DNA of 64,000 nucleotides from JAGVPT01 sp963717445 (lineage in GTDB: Bacteria > Bacteroidota > Ignavibacteria > UBA10030 > UBA8401): assembly GCA_963717445.1 (NCBI GenBank), contig OY970334.1, forward strand, positions 62,001 to 126,000, read 5' to 3'. The position numbers and the translations under genes are program-made. Under the pieces are notes generated by a model. It saw only the letters and a program-made list of their open reading frames with translations. It had not been told where the DNA came from and did not search any database. Position 1 is the first letter of the stretch. Each line of letters opens with the position of its first letter. Positions 60,835 to 64,000 of this stretch are shown here, piece by piece.

Positions 60835-62208
60835 ATGAAAACAATTATTGAGCCTTTTAAGATTAAGTCGGTTGAACCGATACGTTTCACAACCGTCGAA
60901 GAGAGAATTGCGATTCTTCGCGAAGCGGGTTATAATCCGTTTTTTATCCGGGCTGAAGACGTTTTGATCGACTTGCTCACCGACAGCGGCACGTCGGCAA
61001 TGAGCGCCAGGCAATGGGCTGGCATCATGGATGGAGACGAATCGTATGCGGGAGCGCGCAGTTTTTTCCGGTTTGAAAAGGTTGTTAAAGATCTCACAGG
61101 TTTTAAATTCATCATTCCAACTCACCAGGGCAGAGCGGCAGAACGAATACTGTTTTCCATTTTTGGAGGGAAAGGAAAGTTCATTCCCAACAATTCTCAT
61201 TTTGACACGACGCGGGCGAATGTCGAATTTTCCGGAGCTGTAGCAACAGACCTGCCGACTGAAGAAGGGGTTCATCCTGAGGTAATTGCCGATTTTAAAG
61301 GCAACATGAATATACCTGCACTTGAAAAATTCATCCGTGAAAAGGGGGCCGCAAATATACCGGTCTGTATGATCACGGTGACGAATAATTCCGGAGGGGG
61401 GCAGCCCGTCTCCATGGAGAATATCAGGGAAACAAAAAAGCTGTTACAAAAGTACGGCATTCCATTATTTCTTGATGCCTGCCGGTTTGCCGAGAATGCC
61501 TTTTTCATCAAAAAACGGGAAAGTGGTTACGCCAAAAAAACGGCGAAAGAAATTGCCCAGGAGATGTTTTCGTATGCCGACGGCTGCACTATGAGCGCAA
61601 AAAAAGATGCCATTGTCAACATGGGAGGATTTTTGGCGATGAATGATGAGGGGCTTGCGAGCAGCGCACGCAATCTTCTGATTGTGACGGAAGGTTTTCC
61701 AACATACGGAGGGCTTGCGGGGAGAGACCTGGAAGCAATCGCACAAGGGCTCGATGAAGTTCTTGACGAACATTACCTCACGTACCGGCTCCGCTCGGTT
61801 GAATATTTGGGAAATAAACTGACAGAGATGGGCGTGCCGATCCTTCAGCCGCCGGGCGGCCACGCAATTTACCTCGATGCGAAAAGATTTCTGCCGTCGA
61901 TCCCTCCTGAACAGTTCCCCGGTCAAGCGATTGTTGCTGAATTGTATGCCGTTGGAGGAATTCGTTCCGTCGAAATCGGGAGCGTTATGTTCGGTACGTA
62001 TGATGCTACGGGGAAGCACATTCCACCGGCGATGGAACTGGTTCGTCTTGCGATTCCGCGGCGTGTGTATACACAGAGTCACATCGATTATGTCATCGAA
62101 TGTGTGGGAGAAGTTTTCAGCAAGAGGAAAAATCTTCCAGGATACAAGATCGTGTACGAAGCACCTCAGCTACGCCATTTTACCGCTCGATTCCAGCCGC
62201 TTCACTAG
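60835..62208 (+). CDS. tnaA: Tryptophanase (tryptophan indole-lyase)
   Basis: A PLP beta-eliminating lyase of 457 residues, predicted to split tryptophan into indole, pyruvate and ammonia. Family motifs are TDSGTSAMSARQWAGIMDGD, IPTHQGRAAERILF, FDTTRANVE, FLDACRFAENAFFI and the PLP-Lys region CTMSAKKDAIVNMGG. It is related to tyrosine phenol-lyase. The choice of tryptophanase rests on Asp in FDTTR, where phenol-lyase has Thr, and on VEIGS near 380, where phenol-lyase has an Arg (MERG). The substrate call is therefore well supported but not certain. No TnaC-like leader with Trp is upstream. Confidence 0.88.
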   Translation: MKTIIEPFKIKSVEPIRFTTVEERIAILREAGYNPFFIRAEDVLIDLLTDSGTSAMSARQWAGIMDGDESYAGARSFFRFEKVVKDLTGFKFIIPTHQGRAAERILFSIFGGKGKFIPNNSHFDTTRANVEFSGAVATDLPTEEGVHPEVIADFKGNMNIPALEKFIREKGAANIPVCMITVTNNSGGGQPVSMENIRETKKLLQKYGIPLFLDACRFAENAFFIKKRESGYAKKTAKEIAQEMFSYADGCTMSAKKDAIVNMGGFLAMNDEGLASSARNLLIVTEGFPTYGGLAGRDLEAIAQGLDEVLDEHYLTYRLRSVEYLGNKLTEMGVPILQPPGGHAIYLDAKRFLPSIPPEQFPGQAIVAELYAVGGIRSVEIGSVMFGTYDATGKHIPPAMELVRLAIPRRVYTQSHIDYVIECVGEVFSKRKNLPGYKIVYEAPQLRHFTARFQPLH

Positions 62209-62232
62209 AATCATGTCATGGCACACTCCAAA

Positions 62233-62405
62233 GAAAATGCCATTCCGGTCGACAGACTCCGTCGCACTCTGACGAGCGAAAGTTCCAGCGGAATGCCTTC
62301 GGAACCGGTCGAAGACTCCCCACGGGTCTATCGACCCGTAGGGCCGTAGATGACTCGTTGAGAATCCATTCAATTACGCCTGGATGCCCGCTTGCGCGGG
62401 CATGA
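62233..62405. repeat. Remnants of MITE-like intergenic elements
   Basis: GCCATTCCGGTCGA and CGGAATGCC (around 62241-62296) recall the left end of the 35195-35289 element. CTGGATGCCCGCTTGCGCGGGCATGACA-like sequence around 62380-62405 recalls its right end. CGGGTCTATCGACCCG (near 62325-62340) is a separate hairpin. The 62209-62541 gap otherwise holds no gene. Confidence 0.5.
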
Positions 62406-62541
62406 CAATTCTTGTTCTATGCTGATTATTCAAAGTAGCCCACCACCAAAAATCGTTGCAAACAAAGACAAATCTTCGTATTTTATATCGCCGAAAAATC
62501 GAAACGGGAGCAATTGAGATTCTGTGATAAGGTTTGAGCCG

Positions 62542-63243
62542 ATGATTTCTTGTCCTGTGTGCGCCAATCCAAACGATGACCTTAGAACGGTGTGCGTTCA
62601 ATGCGGCAGTTTTCTTCAAGACCGCATTCCGAATCTCGATTTTTTTTCGACACTGTGGCAGCTTGTTGAATCCCCAAAGGATGCATTCCATAAAATCATT
62701 AAAGCCGAGCATAAAAATTACGTTCTTTTCCTTATGCTGTTTTTAGGGATTGGAGTCTCGTTTACCTTGCTGTGGGCGCGCCACGCGGGAAATGAGTTCG
62801 ACAATTTAATCTACCTGCTCCTTCTCGGGTACGTGCTCGGTATAGGAATTGCTTTACCGGTCGGCGGTCTGATGGCGGTGATGGTACATCTTCTACTCAA
62901 ACTCTTCGGCGGTAGAGGAGTGATGAAAAATACGTACGCGGTGTTCGGCTGGTCATTGATTCCGATTATGCTTTCGGTTTCGATTATATTACCGATCGAG
63001 CTCGCTTCGATTGGATTGCGGTTGTTTTCTACGAACCCGTCGCCGATGGAAATAAAGCCGGTGGTGTACATTGTTCTCATGTTTTTCGACGTGTTCACAG
63101 TTCTCTGGTCAATCAATCTTGCGCGTGTTGGATTGAGCATCGCACATAACATTTCTGCGTGGAAGACGCTTGAGGTAGTTCTTTCAGTTTCTTTCTTCTT
63201 TACGTTTGCTCTCTATAAATTATTTGCATCGTTTGTTATTTAG
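62542..63243 (+). CDS. Yip1-like membrane protein with N-terminal zinc ribbon
   Basis: A 233-residue protein. CPVCANPNDDLRTVCVQCGS at the N-terminus forms a zinc ribbon. A short helix (QLVESPKDAFHKIIKAEHKN, typical of Yip1-domain proteins) precedes five or so transmembrane helices at about 56-74, 88-115, 127-150, 170-190 and 210-230. Bacterial Yip1-like proteins are poorly characterised. The ATG at 62542 or an upstream GTG at 62524 could be used. It precedes a minimal zincin by 13 bp. Confidence 0.75.
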   Translation: MISCPVCANPNDDLRTVCVQCGSFLQDRIPNLDFFSTLWQLVESPKDAFHKIIKAEHKNYVLFLMLFLGIGVSFTLLWARHAGNEFDNLIYLLLLGYVLGIGIALPVGGLMAVMVHLLLKLFGGRGVMKNTYAVFGWSLIPIMLSVSIILPIELASIGLRLFSTNPSPMEIKPVVYIVLMFFDVFTVLWSINLARVGLSIAHNISAWKTLEVVLSVSFFFTFALYKLFASFVI

Positions 63244-63256
63244 AAGAGAGTGACGG

Positions 63257-63613
63257 ATGGATCGCACCCGGTTCGAAGACATTGCTGAAGAAGCGTTTAA
63301 CCATTTGCCGGCGTTGTTCAAAAAGAAAATCGAGAATGTTGAAATCGTCGTCGAAGATGCTCCTTTTGCGCCAGCACAACGTTCGTTCTTGCTCGGGTTA
63401 TATCATGGTATCCCGTTGACGAAACGAGGAACGTGGTACGGAATGTCGCCGGTTCTGCCCGACAGAATTTCGCTCTACCAAGAAAATATCGAACGTGTAT
63501 GTTCATCGGATGAAGAAATTAAGAAAAAAATTTATGAGGTGTTATGCCATGAAATAGGTCATTATTTTGGAATGGATGAAGCGCAGGTGCGTAAGGCGAT
63601 GAAGTCCTGGTGA
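63257..63613 (+). CDS. Minimal zincin metallopeptidase-family protein
   Basis: A 118-residue protein of the short zincin family (PF06262-like). The zinc motif HEIGHYFGMDEAQVRKAM at the C-terminus gives HExxH plus a downstream Asp/Glu ligand. The start MDRTRFEDIAEEAFNHLPA and middle RSFLLGLYHGIPLT are the usual family segments. Proteolytic activity of this group is largely unproven. Confidence 0.9.
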   Translation: MDRTRFEDIAEEAFNHLPALFKKKIENVEIVVEDAPFAPAQRSFLLGLYHGIPLTKRGTWYGMSPVLPDRISLYQENIERVCSSDEEIKKKIYEVLCHEIGHYFGMDEAQVRKAMKSW

Positions 63614-63665
63614 AACATGTATAATAAACAATCTCGATGAAACAACGCATTGAAAGGGATCGTAG

Positions 63666-63965
63666 ATGGCTAAGGTGATATTAACGATGCAATATGAAGT
63701 CGACAAAAAGAAGCGGGAAGGATTTTTGGCAACAGTGCAAGAATTAAAATCCCATTATGCTTCAAATCCTCACATTTCGTATTTGGTGGGAGAGCAAAAG
63801 GGGAAAAAGAATGTTTTCGCTGAAATGTATATTGCAGATTCGGAAGAAGCATACACACAATTCAAAGAAAATGAAGACCAGACTGCTGACTTGATCAGCG
63901 AGAAACTTTCGTCGTACATGAAGAACGGAAAGGCAAAGTACACGACATATCTGGAAACAGCGTAA
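63666..63965 (+). CDS. Small dimeric alpha/beta-barrel-like protein
   Basis: A 99-residue protein with alternating strands and helices (VILTMQYEVDKKKREGFLAT, then ISYLVGEQKGKKNVFAEMYI, then EEAYTQFKENEDQ). The pattern is that of antibiotic-monooxygenase-like or stress-responsive barrel proteins, but no catalytic residue stands out. Neighbours give no clear hint. The 35 bases after its stop are noncoding to the window end. Confidence 0.7.
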   Translation: MAKVILTMQYEVDKKKREGFLATVQELKSHYASNPHISYLVGEQKGKKNVFAEMYIADSEEAYTQFKENEDQTADLISEKLSSYMKNGKAKYTTYLETA

Positions 63966-64000
63966 TGTATATCTTTTGAAAGGGCGCATGGCAATTCGAG

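Noticed and set aside
60798..60851. Small frame MIPLVFFVDRHYYENNY overlapping the tnaA start as a TnaC-like leader
   Set aside because: It contains no tryptophan or the terminal proline arrangement needed for TnaC stalling, and overlaps the coding start in another frame.

Overview
The window reads as chromosomal DNA of a Gram-negative, outer-membrane bacterium, probably an uncultured member of the Bacteroidota/Ignavibacteria (FCB) assemblage. Support comes from a bacillithiol deacetylase (BshB1), BamD, a TolC/RND efflux system, System I cytochrome c maturation with a cysteine-type CcmE, and glycine-rich TPM proteins. Visible promoters have E. coli-like TTGACA/TATATT boxes rather than the TTTG type of classical Bacteroidetes. 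No rRNA, tRNA, CRISPR array, integrase or transposase gene was found. The taxonomic call is inference.

Layout. 1-6063 (minus strand): reductive pyrimidine catabolism (pydC-like amidohydrolase, class III aminotransferase, preT, preA) and two small membrane proteins. 6258-18631 (plus): LemA, two TPM proteins, DAHP synthase, a large hybrid-input histidine kinase with a response regulator, a nitrilase-fold protein, HtpX, then a tightly coupled run gdhA / unknown / CapA-like / bamD / thioesterase. 18660-25941: an FG-GAP repeat exported protein, then ccmABCDEF, in which ccmB carries an apparent one-base frameshift. 25946-34986 (minus): metal handling (HMA lipoprotein, DUF2318-like protein, and a Cus-type RND efflux operon with a small Cys-rich protein), separated by about 1 kb of repeat-rich noncoding DNA. 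35337-44949: bshB1, xseA-xseB-dxs, an oxidoreductase, ribD, a class A beta-lactamase-like protein, ribE, a PASTA protein and rpe.

45100-59377 is a nitrogen-assimilation island: PII (Ser49 type), porin, amino-acid permease, PP2C phosphatase, Ser/Thr kinase overlapping glutamine synthetase 1, second PII (Ala49 type), AmtB, a small membrane protein, an NhaD-like antiporter, a paralogous small membrane protein, an Lrp/AsnC regulator and glutamine synthetase 2. Long intergenic gaps here carry palindromic promoters and at least three structured 5' leaders. The kinase, phosphatase and the Ser49/Ala49 difference between the PII paralogues suggest nitrogen control by Ser/Thr phosphorylation. This is the best candidate for an undescribed system in the window.

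59452-63965: enoyl-CoA hydratase, apt, tryptophanase, repeat remnants, a Yip1-like membrane protein, a minimal zincin and a small dimeric alpha/beta-barrel-like protein. Several dispersed noncoding repeat families sit in intergenic spacers: a CTTTGCG-rich inverted-repeat family in three copies, REP-like hairpins, and GTCATTCC-type MITE-like elements.
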